Positions 1-7,976 of a stretch of DNA of 64,000 nucleotides are shown piece after piece. Below the pieces are notes generated by a model. It saw only the letters and a program-made list of their open reading frames with translations. It made no database searches and was not told the origin of the DNA. Origin of the DNA: Allobosea sp. 117 (GTDB lineage: Bacteria; Pseudomonadota; Alphaproteobacteria; Rhizobiales; Xanthobacteraceae). The position numbers and the translations under genes were made by a program. The stretch's first letter is position 1. Every line of letters starts with the position of its first letter. The stretch is from contig NZ_JNLC01000010.1 of assembly GCF_000702305.1 (NCBI RefSeq), forward strand, positions 806,001 through 870,000, given 5' to 3'.

Positions 1-830
1 AGTACTACGGTAAGCCGGTCGAGTTCGTGATGCACGAGAACGGCGAGCTCGGAAACGAGGCGGGCTATTTCGGCCTGATGACGCGCGGTACCTCGGTCGA
101 CTTCGCGGTGGTGGCGCCGGCGCATATGACGCCGATCTCCAAGCGCGCCGGCCTTCTCGACACGCCGTTCCTGTTCAAGGATGTCCCGCAATGGAAGAAG
201 GCGGTTTCCGGCGACGCTTTCAAGCCGATCGTCGACGACATCGAGAAGCGCGGCAATGTGAAGATCCTCGGCCTCGGCGGCGGCGCCGAGCGCAACATCC
301 TGTCCAAGAAGCCGGCCGATACGCTCGCCGGCCTGCACGGGCTGAAGATGCGCGTGCAGGGCACGCCGATCCACGCCAAGGCCTTCGCTGCAGTCGGCAT
401 CGTGCCGAGCGTCATCGCCTATAACGAGATCTACAACGCCATTCAGAGCGGTGTCATCGACGCGCTGGAGAACGAGGCCTCCACCAACGCCCAGATGCGC
501 TTCTACGAGGTCGCCCCGGAGGTGATCCGCACTCGCCACATCATCACCGTCCGGCCGCTCGTCTTCAGCGGCACCACCTTCAATCGTCTCCCGCCGGACC
601 TGCAGGCCGCCATCCTGAAGGCCGGCGCCGAGGCCGCCGCCTTCTGGCGCGAGACCGAGACCGCCGAGGATGTCGGCGCGCTCGAGAAGATGGCCGCCGA
701 GGGCAAGGTGCGCATCCACGACTTCAAGGACGGTGAGCAGATGCACGAGAAGGTCCAGCCGGTCATCGACGCCTATGCCAAGGAGCTGGGCGCCGAGGAC
801 GTGCTCGCCCGCGTGCGTGCGATCGACTGA
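1..830 (+). CDS. dctP: TRAP transporter solute-binding protein, DctP family (5' partial)
   Basis: This is the periplasmic binding subunit of a tripartite ATP-independent (TRAP) transporter. The reading frame is already open at the window edge, so the signal peptide and N-terminus are missing; about 275 residues remain of a usual 320-340. The DctP signature is visible: a 'GLKMRVQ' stretch holding the arginine that normally contacts the ligand carboxylate, followed by 'IYNAIQSGVIDALENE'. It is followed by dctQ and dctM. A 9-bp hairpin separates it from dctQ. The ligand is probably an organic acid, but cannot be read from sequence. The neighbouring acyl-CoA genes suggest a carboxylate that is activated to a CoA ester (inference). 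Confidence 0.93.
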   Translation, partial: YYGKPVEFVMHENGELGNEAGYFGLMTRGTSVDFAVVAPAHMTPISKRAGLLDTPFLFKDVPQWKKAVSGDAFKPIVDDIEKRGNVKILGLGGGAERNILSKKPADTLAGLHGLKMRVQGTPIHAKAFAAVGIVPSVIAYNEIYNAIQSGVIDALENEASTNAQMRFYEVAPEVIRTRHIITVRPLVFSGTTFNRLPPDLQAAILKAGAEAAAFWRETETAEDVGALEKMAAEGKVRIHDFKDGEQMHEKVQPVIDAYAKELGAEDVLARVRAID

Positions 831-849
831 TCATTGAGGTAAAGGCGTC

Positions 850-874
850 GGGCCGCGGGAAAGCTCCGCGGCCC
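850..874 (+). terminator. Intercistronic hairpin between dctP and dctQ
   Basis: Nine-base arms GGGCCGCGG and CCGCGGCCC enclose a 7-nt loop. There is no T-run after it, so it is more likely an mRNA-stabilising or attenuating hairpin than a full terminator. Such a structure would let the binding protein be made in excess over the membrane subunits. Confidence 0.55.
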
Positions 875-890
875 TCTCGAGGAACCGCCC

Positions 891-1409
891 ATGCGACGCA
901 TATTGAGGATTTACCACCTGTTCCTCGTGCTGCTGCTCGGCGTGCTGAGCATTCTCCTGCTCATTCCCGTCGGCATGCAGATCCTGGCTCGCTACGGCGA
1001 GATCATCCCCAGCTACCTGTGGACCGAGGAACTGGCGCGCTTCACCCTGATCTGGCTGGTGATGATCGGTTCGGCCGTCGCCGTGCGCGAGAACGCGCAT
1101 TTCGACATCGATCTGCTGCCCAACCCCAGGACTCCCCTCGGCGAGCTCGTCTCGAAGCTGGTGGTGCGGCTCTCGGTGCTGTTCTTCGGCCTCATCTTCC
1201 TGTGGGGCAGCATCGAATATGTCGAGTTCGGCTCCCGCCTGACCTCGGACATGTCGGATATCAACATGGCCTATGTCTACGGGGCCTTCCCCTTCGCCGC
1301 GGTCGGCTGGATCGTCTTCACCCTTGAGGCGATCTGCGATGCCGTCACGGCCTATCGTCGTTCTGCACGCGAACCGATCCTGACGGAGGTCCAGAATGGG
1401 GCCCGCTGA
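891..1409 (+). CDS. dctQ: TRAP transporter small permease, DctQ family
   Basis: This is the small integral-membrane subunit of the TRAP transporter, about 172 residues with four predicted membrane segments. Conserved features include the 'LWTEELARF' motif after the first helix, followed by a hydrophobic second helix and a basic/acidic loop ('AVRENAHFDIDL'). The start is supported by a GAGGA ribosome-binding site a few bases upstream. The 3' end overlaps dctM by 14 bases, so the two are almost certainly translationally coupled. It acts with DctM to carry the ligand delivered by DctP, driven by an ion gradient. Confidence 0.93.
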   Translation: MRRILRIYHLFLVLLLGVLSILLLIPVGMQILARYGEIIPSYLWTEELARFTLIWLVMIGSAVAVRENAHFDIDLLPNPRTPLGELVSKLVVRLSVLFFGLIFLWGSIEYVEFGSRLTSDMSDINMAYVYGAFPFAAVGWIVFTLEAICDAVTAYRRSAREPILTEVQNGAR

Positions 1410-2700
1410 AGTCGCAGCTATCCTGCTCGGCACCTTCGCCGTGCTGCTCATCGTGCGGGTGCCGGTCGCCTTCGCGCTCGGCATCGCGTGCCTGCCGCCG
1501 CTGCTGTTCGATCCGCAGGTCTCGCTCTATGTGCTGATCGACCAGATGTACAATTCGTACAACTCGTTCCTTCTCCTGGCCGTGCCGTTCTTCCTACTCG
1601 CCGCGAATGTGATGAACGCCGGCGGCATCACCGACCGCATGCTGAACCTGTCGCGTTCCATGGTGGGGCACTTTCCGGGCGCGCTGGCGCAGATGAACGT
1701 GGTGCTCAGCGTGCTGTTTGCCGGCGTCAGCGGCTCGGCGACGGCGGATGCCGCCAGCCAGAGCAAGATCTTCATCCCCGCCATGGTGAAGGAGGGCTAC
1801 GACAAAAGCTTCTCCGTCGCCAACACCGCGGTCTCCTCGGTGCTGTCGGTGGTCATCCCGCCCAGCATCCTGATGGTGATCTGGGCCGGCACGCTCTCCA
1901 TCTCGGTCGGCTCGCTCTATGTCGGCGGCATATTGCCGGGGCTGATGCTGTCGTTGGCCATGATGATCACGGTCCATGTCTATGCGAAGCTGCGGCACTA
2001 TCCGCGCTTTGCCCGCGCTACCTTCTCCGAGTTCGCGACGGCGGCCGTGGTGGCGATCCCGGCTCTCTTCATGCCGTTCATCATCGCCGGCGGGAAGATC
2101 TTCGGCTGGTTTACCGCCACCGAATCCGCGGCGATCGCCGGCGTTTACGCCATCTTCCTGGCGCTGTTCGTGTTCCGGGAAATGGGCCTGAAGATGCTCT
2201 TCGCGACCTTCGTCGACACCGGGCGCTTCTCGGCGGTGTCGCTGTTCTGCCTCGGCACGGCGTCGGTGTTCGGCTGGCTGCTCGCCTATTACAAGGTGCC
2301 GAACGCCCTGCTGGCCGGCGCCGTCGAGTGGGACATGGGCGTCACCGCCACAGGCTTCTTCGTGGCGGGCGTGTTCCTGGTAGTCGGCTGCTTCCTCGAC
2401 GCCATCCCGGCGATCGTCATCGTCGGCGCGATCCTGCAGCCGCTCACCCAGCATGCCGGCATGGACCCGCTGCACTATGCCCTCATCGGCATCGTGTCGC
2501 TGGCCTTCGGCCTGGTCACGCCGCCCTACGGGCTGTGCCTGCTCATCGCTACCGCCGCTTCGGGCGAGCCGCTGAAGGCGGTGATCAAGGACACCATGAT
2601 CCAGATCCTGCCGCTGATGCTGGTGCTGGTCACCGTGATCATGCTGCCGCAGCTCTATCTCTACCTGCCGCATCTGGTCGGGCCGGATATCGGCCCGTAG
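1396..2700 (+). CDS. dctM: TRAP transporter large permease, DctM family
   Basis: This is the large, roughly 12-helix permease that forms the transport pathway of the TRAP system; 434 residues is the normal length. It is hydrophobic throughout and carries typical DctM features: 'AVPFFLLAANVMNAGGITDR' near residues 55-75, 'GSATADAASQSKIFIPAMV' and 'VIPPSILMVIWA' in the first half, and 'VTPPYGLCLL' near the C-terminus. It starts inside the end of dctQ (AGGT-type ribosome site in the dctQ coding region). It is the last gene of the operon and is followed by a clear intrinsic terminator before the convergent lacI-type gene. Confidence 0.95.
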   Translation: MGPAEVAAILLGTFAVLLIVRVPVAFALGIACLPPLLFDPQVSLYVLIDQMYNSYNSFLLLAVPFFLLAANVMNAGGITDRMLNLSRSMVGHFPGALAQMNVVLSVLFAGVSGSATADAASQSKIFIPAMVKEGYDKSFSVANTAVSSVLSVVIPPSILMVIWAGTLSISVGSLYVGGILPGLMLSLAMMITVHVYAKLRHYPRFARATFSEFATAAVVAIPALFMPFIIAGGKIFGWFTATESAAIAGVYAIFLALFVFREMGLKMLFATFVDTGRFSAVSLFCLGTASVFGWLLAYYKVPNALLAGAVEWDMGVTATGFFVAGVFLVVGCFLDAIPAIVIVGAILQPLTQHAGMDPLHYALIGIVSLAFGLVTPPYGLCLLIATAASGEPLKAVIKDTMIQILPLMLVLVTVIMLPQLYLYLPHLVGPDIGP

Positions 2701-2722
2701 CCCTGGAGCGATCACTGCATGA

Positions 2723-2748
2723 GGGCGGCCCGTCGCGGCCGCCCTTTT
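2723..2748 (+). terminator. Rho-independent terminator after dctM
   Basis: The perfect 8-bp stem GGGCGGCC / GGCCGCCC has a 6-nt loop and is followed immediately by TTTT. It lies between the convergent dctM and LacI-family genes. The T-run is on the + strand only, so it should stop the TRAP operon. Confidence 0.8.
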
Positions 2749-2752
2749 CCGT

Positions 2753-3778
2753 TCAGCGGCTGCCGCAGGAGGACCGGACGATCAGGTTCGGGCGCAGTAT
2801 GACGTTCTCGTGGACGCGGCTCGGCGCCTTGATCCGTTCGAGCACCAGTTCGGCCGCCCGCCTGCCGATATCGTGCGCATGAAGCGCCACGGTGGTCAGC
2901 GCCGGATGCGCGAGCTCGGCGTCCGACGTGCCGTCGATGCCGATGATCGCGAATTGCCGGCCCGGCTCCACGCCGCGCAGGCGCAGCCCATGCATCGCGG
3001 CGATGGCGACATTGTCGTTGTAGCCGATGGCGGCCGTCGGTGGATCCTTGAGGTCGAGCGCCTTCTGCACGTCGATGATGGCGTTGGCGCGGGTCGGCCG
3101 GCTTTCGAGGCAGAGGGCCGGATCGAATTTGAGTCCGGCGCGCTGCAGCGCGTCCCGGTAGCCGGCGATGCGGTCGATGCGCGCCGGGCTGTGCGCCTCG
3201 CCGCTGAGGAAGGCGATCCGCTTGTGCCCGAGGTCGATCAAGTGGCGCGTCGCCATGCGCCCGGCGAGCCGGTTGTCCGGCCCGACATAGTCGACGTCGG
3301 CATCGGGCGGGCGGCGCACCGCGACGCAGATGGGCGTGCCGCCGGCGGCGATGCGCTCGAGGAATTCCGGCTTGGTTTCCGAGGCGGGAAAGATGATCAG
3401 CCCGCCGATGCCGTGCTCCTCCAGCGAGCGGTAGACGCGCGACTGGCGCTCGACGTCGTCGCCGGCCTCGACCAGGAAGACGAGGAAGTCGGTGCCCTGC
3501 AGCACCGACTGCACGCCGGCCGTCATTTCCGCGAAGAACGGGTTGCAGATGTCGTTGATGATCAGGCCGATCGCCTGCGACGTCTGCCGGCGCAGATTGG
3601 CGGCGCTGCGGTTGTACTTGTAGCCGAGCCGCTGGATCACGTCCTCGACGCGCTGGCGCGTCTCGGCCGAGATCCGCTCGTTCTTCTGCAGAACGAGCGA
3701 GACGGTCGAGGGCGAGACCCCGGCCTCTCTGGCGATGTCGATGATGGTGACGCGCCGAAGAGGCGTGAGCTCGTTCAT
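2753..3778 (-). CDS. LacI/GalR-family transcriptional regulator
   Basis: This 341-residue repressor has a helix-turn-helix at about residues 10-32 ('IIDIAREAGVSPSTVSLVL') and the hinge 'RSAANLRRQ' around residue 57-65. The hinge includes the leucine (L62) that intercalates at the central CpG of LacI-type operators. A periplasmic-binding-protein-like effector domain follows ('IGLIINDICNPFFAEMTAGV' marks its start). It lies 9 bases downstream of the enoyl-CoA hydratase gene, so both form one leftward transcript. A perfect 14-bp palindrome with central AACGTT in the divergent promoter at about 4659 is a plausible binding site. Its ligand is unknown, but is probably the TRAP substrate or its catabolite (inference). 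Confidence 0.93.
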   Translation of the reverse strand: MNELTPLRRVTIIDIAREAGVSPSTVSLVLQKNERISAETRQRVEDVIQRLGYKYNRSAANLRRQTSQAIGLIINDICNPFFAEMTAGVQSVLQGTDFLVFLVEAGDDVERQSRVYRSLEEHGIGGLIIFPASETKPEFLERIAAGGTPICVAVRRPPDADVDYVGPDNRLAGRMATRHLIDLGHKRIAFLSGEAHSPARIDRIAGYRDALQRAGLKFDPALCLESRPTRANAIIDVQKALDLKDPPTAAIGYNDNVAIAAMHGLRLRGVEPGRQFAIIGIDGTSDAELAHPALTTVALHAHDIGRRAAELVLERIKAPSRVHENVILRPNLIVRSSCGSR

Positions 3779-3787
3779 AGGCGAGGA

Positions 3788-4558
3788 TCAGCGGCCGGCG
3801 AAGTGCGGTGCGCGCTTCTCGCGAAGGGCGCGGATGCCTTCCCGCGCGTCGTCGGTGCCGGCCGCCGCCATGCCGGCGAGGAGTTCGAACGTTGCATCAC
3901 TGCCAATGCCGAGACCTCCGTTGAGAATCGATTTGGCGATCTGCGTCGATACAGGTGCCATGCGGGCGATCTCGCCGGCAACCTCCATGGCGCGGGCGAG
4001 CACGTTGCCCGGTTCGGCGATGTCGGTCGCCAGTCCCCAGGACAGGGCCGTTGCAGCATCGATCCGACGCCCCGTCAAGGCCATGAGCTTGGCGCGCGGC
4101 AGGCCGATGAGGCGGCTCAGACGCTGCGTTCCGCCCCAGCCGGGGACGGTGCCGATCGACACCTCCGGCAAGGCCACCTTGGCGTCGCGCTCGATGACCC
4201 GGATGTCGGCCGCCAAGGCGAGTTCGAGGCCGCCGCCGAAGGCCATGCCCTGGATCGCCGCCACGATCGGCAGGCGCGAGGTCTCGATACGCTGGAACAC
4301 CCGATGGCCGTGCAGGATCCAGCTTTTGCGCACCTCTTCCGGGGTCAGGCTGCCCCAGATGTTCACGTCCGCGCCGACGCAGAACGCGCGCCCCGATCCG
4401 GCCAGGACGACGGCGCGAACGTCATCGGAAGCTTCCACGGCCTCGATCGCCTCGCCGATCTCGCTGATCATCTTGGGCGTCAGCGCGTTCAGCTTCTCGC
4501 TGCGCGTCAGCAGAATGGTCGCGATTTCATCGTCCTGACTGATACTTACGAATTCCAT
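3788..4558 (-). CDS. Enoyl-CoA hydratase/isomerase (crotonase) family protein
   Basis: This crotonase-fold protein of 256 residues acts on CoA thioesters. Both acidic residues used by enoyl-CoA hydratases are present: the Glu in 'GGGLELALA' and the Glu in 'PEVSIGTVPGWGG'. The oxyanion-hole region 'VLAGSGRAFCVGADV' is also intact, so hydration of an enoyl-CoA is likely, but the substrate is unknown. I chose the ATG at 4558 (start MEFVSISQ) because a GAGGA-type ribosome site precedes it and the recognisable domain begins there. The frame stays open further upstream, but that extension would run into the divergent promoter. It is co-transcribed with the LacI-family gene and divergent from the CoA-transferase. 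Confidence 0.9.
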   Translation of the reverse strand: MEFVSISQDDEIATILLTRSEKLNALTPKMISEIGEAIEAVEASDDVRAVVLAGSGRAFCVGADVNIWGSLTPEEVRKSWILHGHRVFQRIETSRLPIVAAIQGMAFGGGLELALAADIRVIERDAKVALPEVSIGTVPGWGGTQRLSRLIGLPRAKLMALTGRRIDAATALSWGLATDIAEPGNVLARAMEVAGEIARMAPVSTQIAKSILNGGLGIGSDATFELLAGMAAAGTDDAREGIRALREKRAPHFAGR

Positions 4559-4635
4559 TTTTCCTCGCTCGCGGCGGGATGGCCCGCCGACGTTTCCTCG
4601 ACCCTCGGCCGCGTCGGCAATTCGAAGCGCGCGGC

Positions 4636-4672
4636 TTGACGACAGGTCAATCGGCAAAGTAGAACGTTCTAC
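4636..4672 (+). promoter_or_regulatory. Divergent promoter with 14-bp palindromic operator
   Basis: A sigma-70-like promoter (TTGACG at 4636-4641, 18-nt spacer, TAGAAC at 4660-4665) reads toward the CoA-transferase gene. Its -10 is covered by the perfect palindrome GTAGAACGTTCTAC (4659-4672), whose central AACGTT is typical of LacI/GalR operators. The -35 lies inside a second inverted repeat, TTGAC-N5-GTCAA (4636-4650). This position fits repression by the adjacent LacI-family protein (inference). Confidence 0.55.
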
Positions 4673-4731
4673 CAAGATTGCCAAGCGCTGCATCGAAGCT
4701 GCGCGAAACGCACCCGGCGAGGATGCCCAAG

Positions 4732-6282
4732 ATGAAAATCGTCACCAAGGAGGAGCTCCGGTCCATTCTGGCGGGGCTCAAGGAGGGCGCGACGGTCGCC
4801 ACCAGCGGCGCGGGTGGCGGGCTCGTCGAGCCCGACGAGGCGCTGAGCTGCTTCGAGGATGCCTTCCTGCAGGAAGGATCGCCCCGTAATCTCACTCTGG
4901 TGCACGCCCTCGGTCTCGGCGACCGCGGACGGCGCGGCACCAACCGTTTCGCCCATGAGGGCATGGTCCGCCGCGTCATCGGCGGACACTGGGTCTGGTC
5001 GCCGACCATGCTGCGCATGGCGCAGGAGAACAAGATCGAGGCCTATTGCCTGCCGGGCGGGGCGATCATGCATCTGTTCCGCGAGATCGGCGCCGGCCGT
5101 CCCGGGCTGTTCACCCATGTCGGGCTCGGCACCTTCGTCGATCCGCGCCAGCAGGGCGGGCGCTGCAACGCGATCTCGACCGAGGACGTCGTCGAGCTCG
5201 TGCAGGTCGATGGCAGGGACGTGCTGCGCTACAAGCCGTTCCCGGTCGATGTCGGCGTCATCCGCGGCACCTATGTCGACGACGCCGGCAACATCAGCAC
5301 CAGCGAGGAGCCGGCGGACCTCGACATCTATTCGGTGGCGCTCGCGGCGCGCAATTCCGGCGGCATCGTTGTCGCCCAGGTGCGCGAGCGCGTGCCGCGC
5401 GGCAGCTTCCGTCCGCGCGAGGTCGCCGTGCCGGGCAACCTCGTCGACTACGTCATCGTCTGTCCCGAGCAGCAGCAGACCTATCAGGGCGGCTATCATC
5501 TCTCGCTCGCCGGCCTCGAGCATGGCGACGTCATAAAGAACGCCGGCAAGGACGATGCGGCGCGTCGCATCGTGGCGGCGCGCGCGGCCGAGGAACTGAT
5601 CCCCGGCACCACGCTGAACTTCGGCTTCGGCATGTCGGCGGATGTCGCCGAGATCATCTTCCGCACCGGCCGCCAGAACGATTTCTGGTTCACCATCGAG
5701 CAGGGCATTCATGGCGGCGACCTGCTCACCGGAGACATGTTCGGCATCGCCGCCAACCCGATGGGCATCCTCTCCTCGCCTGAGCAGTTCGACCTCTACA
5801 GCGGCGGCGGGCTCGACATGACCTTCCTTGGCCTCGCCGAGATGGACGGGGCGGGCAACGTCAACGTCTCGCATTTCGGCGGCCAGATCAGCGGCCCCGG
5901 CGGCTTCATCGACATCACCCAGCGCGCCAAGGCCGTGGTCTTCTGCGGCAGCTTCGACACCAAGGGCGCGCGGGTGCGTGCCGCCGATGGCCGGCTTGTA
6001 ATCGAGCGCCACGGCGAGGTGCGCAAGCTCGTTGAACGCGTTGCTGGCATCACCTTCAGCGGCGAGCAGGCGATCGCTGATGGCAAGAAGGTCGTCTACG
6101 TCACCGAGCGCGCCGTCTTTGAGCTTACCCCGGCGGGGGTCGAGCTCATTGAGGTCGCGCCGGGCATCGACATCCGCGCCGATGTGCTGGACCGCATGGG
6201 CTTCGCGCCGATCGTCCGTACGCCCAGGCTCATGTCCGCCCGCTTCTTCGAGACGGCCGCGCGCATCGACAGCGCCGCCTGA
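4732..6282 (+). CDS. Fused acyl-CoA:carboxylate CoA-transferase (acetate/propionate CoA-transferase type)
   Basis: This family I CoA-transferase has both halves fused into one chain of about 516 residues, like propionate CoA-transferase. It moves CoA between an acyl-CoA and a free carboxylate through a glutamyl-CoA thioester. The likely catalytic glutamate is E323 in 'FTIEQGIHGG', which matches the family E-x-G motif. The N-terminal half has the 'SGAGGGLVEP' loop. The ATG at 4732 (MKIVTKEE) is preferred because GAGG lies 9 bases upstream; an ATG at 4723 has no room for a ribosome site. It is the first gene of a CoA-transferase, DUF993, MaoC operon, probably activating the acid brought in by the TRAP transporter. 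Confidence 0.9.
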   Translation: MKIVTKEELRSILAGLKEGATVATSGAGGGLVEPDEALSCFEDAFLQEGSPRNLTLVHALGLGDRGRRGTNRFAHEGMVRRVIGGHWVWSPTMLRMAQENKIEAYCLPGGAIMHLFREIGAGRPGLFTHVGLGTFVDPRQQGGRCNAISTEDVVELVQVDGRDVLRYKPFPVDVGVIRGTYVDDAGNISTSEEPADLDIYSVALAARNSGGIVVAQVRERVPRGSFRPREVAVPGNLVDYVIVCPEQQQTYQGGYHLSLAGLEHGDVIKNAGKDDAARRIVAARAAEELIPGTTLNFGFGMSADVAEIIFRTGRQNDFWFTIEQGIHGGDLLTGDMFGIAANPMGILSSPEQFDLYSGGGLDMTFLGLAEMDGAGNVNVSHFGGQISGPGGFIDITQRAKAVVFCGSFDTKGARVRAADGRLVIERHGEVRKLVERVAGITFSGEQAIADGKKVVYVTERAVFELTPAGVELIEVAPGIDIRADVLDRMGFAPIVRTPRLMSARFFETAARIDSAA

Positions 6283-6303
6283 CGCAGCACAGGGATGCAT
6301 CCA

Positions 6304-7497
6304 ATGGAAATCACGCTTCCGACCTCGGGCGGCGCGCTCGAACGCTACACGTTGAAGGCCGGCGAGCCGCTGCCGCGCCGGGCCACTGGCGGCTGGAGCC
6401 GCATCGCCTATTCCGCCGCCCACGTGACCGTCGATCCGCTCGCCGGGATCGATCCGTGGCTGGAGACCGCGATCGACTGGGACGCGACGCTCGCCTATCG
6501 CCGCTATCTGTGGGACCTCGGCTTTGGCGTCGCCGAGGCCATGGACACCGCCCAGCGCGGCATGGGCGTCGACTGGCCGACCTCGCTCGAGCTCATCACC
6601 CGCTCGGCCGCCGAGGCGCGCGCCTATGGGCCGGGCGCGCTGCTGGCGAGCGGCGTGGGCACCGACCACCTCGCCGCTGACCGTGACTTCTCCATCGACG
6701 AGATCATCGCCGCCTATGAGGAGCAGTGCGCCGCTGTCGACAAGGCCGGCAGCCGCTTCATCCTCATGGCCAGCCGCGCGCTGGCGCGCAGCGCCGCCGG
6801 GCCGCAGGACTACCATCGCGTCTATGACCGCATCCTGTCGCAGAGCCCGGCGCCGGTGATCCTGCACTGGCTCGGCGAGATGTTCGATCCGGCGCTCGCC
6901 GGCTATTGGGGACATGACGACCACTGGAAGGCCATGGATGTCTGCCTCGATATCATCGAGGCCAATGCCTCCAAGGTGGCCGGCATCAAGGTCTCGCTGC
7001 TGTCGGAGGAGAAGGAGGTCGCGATGCGCCGCCGCCTGCCCGCGGGTGTGGCGATGTATACGGGCGACGACTTCAACTATCCGACGCTGATCGCCGGCGA
7101 CGGCACGCATCATTCCGAGGCGCTGCTGGGTATCTTCGACGCCATCGCGCCCGCCGCGAGCGCCGCGCTTTCCGCCCTCGCGGCCGGCGACCGCGCGACC
7201 TATGACCGCATCATGGATCCGACCGTGCCGCTGTCGCGGCACATCTTCCGGGCGCCGACGCGGTTCTACAAGACCGGCGTCGTCTTCCTCGCCTGGCTGA
7301 ACGGCTTCCAGAGCCATTTCACCATGGCGGGCGGCCAGGAGAGCGCGCGCTCGACGCTGCATCTGGCCGAGCTGTTCCGCCTGGCCGATCAGGCGGGCGT
7401 CCTGCTGGAGCCGGAGCTCGCCAGCGCCCGTATGAAGGCGCTGCTGGCGGTGCGCGGCGTCGATCCCGCCCGCACCTCCGCGCGCGCGGCGGCCTGA
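6304..7497 (+). CDS. DUF993 family protein (dihydrodipicolinate-synthase-like)
   Basis: This roughly 397-residue protein has the DUF993 features usually annotated as dihydrodipicolinate synthase family: 'YSAAHVTVDPLAG' near the start, 'GMGVDWPTSLELI', 'HWLGEMFDPALAGYWG' and 'GIKVSLLSEEKEV'. The last contains a lysine placed as in Schiff-base TIM barrels. By analogy with aldolase/DapA enzymes it may perform a C-C bond reaction, but no member function is known to me. The ATG at 6304 is preferred over 6295 because AGGGA lies 8 bases before it and directly abuts the earlier ATG. It sits 21 bases after the CoA-transferase gene and 11 before the MaoC gene. Confidence 0.82.
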   Translation: MEITLPTSGGALERYTLKAGEPLPRRATGGWSRIAYSAAHVTVDPLAGIDPWLETAIDWDATLAYRRYLWDLGFGVAEAMDTAQRGMGVDWPTSLELITRSAAEARAYGPGALLASGVGTDHLAADRDFSIDEIIAAYEEQCAAVDKAGSRFILMASRALARSAAGPQDYHRVYDRILSQSPAPVILHWLGEMFDPALAGYWGHDDHWKAMDVCLDIIEANASKVAGIKVSLLSEEKEVAMRRRLPAGVAMYTGDDFNYPTLIAGDGTHHSEALLGIFDAIAPAASAALSALAAGDRATYDRIMDPTVPLSRHIFRAPTRFYKTGVVFLAWLNGFQSHFTMAGGQESARSTLHLAELFRLADQAGVLLEPELASARMKALLAVRGVDPARTSARAAA

Positions 7498-7508
7498 GGG
7501 AGCGGAAG

Positions 7509-7946
7509 GTGGGCAGCTTCCACGTCGAGGTCGGCCAGACCTATCAGTTCCGCAAGACCGTGGCGGAGGCGGACGTCTACATGTTCGCCGGCATCACCGG
7601 CGACCTGTCGCCCAACCATGTCGACGAGGCCGCCATGCGGCAGACGTCCTATGGCGGGCGCATCGCCCATGGCGCCCTGCTGGTCGGCTACATGTCGGCC
7701 TGTTCCACCATGGCCTGCGCCGACAGCCGGGACGGCGGCGAGACGCCGGTCTCGCTCGGCTATGACCGTGTCCGATTCCTGCGGGGCGTGCGGATCGGCG
7801 AAACCATCGCCGTCACCTATCGCATCGCCCGCATCGATGAGGAGAAGCGGCGCTCCTTCGCGGATGTCGAGGTGCGGCTGGCCGAGGGCGGCGAACTCGC
7901 GGCGGTCGCCGTCCACATCCTGCAATGGGTGCCGAACGCGGCTTAG
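7509..7946 (+). CDS. MaoC-like (R)-enoyl-CoA hydratase
   Basis: This 145-residue single hot-dog protein starts at GTG. The hydratase-2 motif is intact: 'FAGITGDLSPNHVDEA' supplies the Asp and His that activate water, and 'YGGRIAHGALLVGYMS' follows. MaoC proteins hydrate trans-2-enoyl-CoA to 3-hydroxyacyl-CoA, or the reverse. It is the last gene of the CoA-transferase operon and convergent with kdpE 30 bases away. With the crotonase homologue across the promoter, the locus has two hydratases, which suggests sequential steps on a branched or unsaturated acyl-CoA (inference). Confidence 0.9.
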   Translation: MGSFHVEVGQTYQFRKTVAEADVYMFAGITGDLSPNHVDEAAMRQTSYGGRIAHGALLVGYMSACSTMACADSRDGGETPVSLGYDRVRFLRGVRIGETIAVTYRIARIDEEKRRSFADVEVRLAEGGELAAVAVHILQWVPNAA

Positions 7947-7976
7947 TGCCCCGTCCGATCGGCCAAAGCAGGCGGT

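Noticed and set aside
2810..4639. Long plus-strand frame (about 609 codons) opposite the LacI-family and enoyl-CoA hydratase genes
   Set aside because: It is low-complexity, Arg/Ala/Asp-rich and covers two well-recognised minus-strand genes.
4669..7362. Very long antisense open frame (about 897 codons) on the minus strand opposite the CoA-transferase and DUF993 genes
   Set aside because: It is a GC-rich shadow frame, full of Arg, Gly, Ala and Asp, with no recognisable domain. The plus-strand genes show intact family motifs and ribosome sites.
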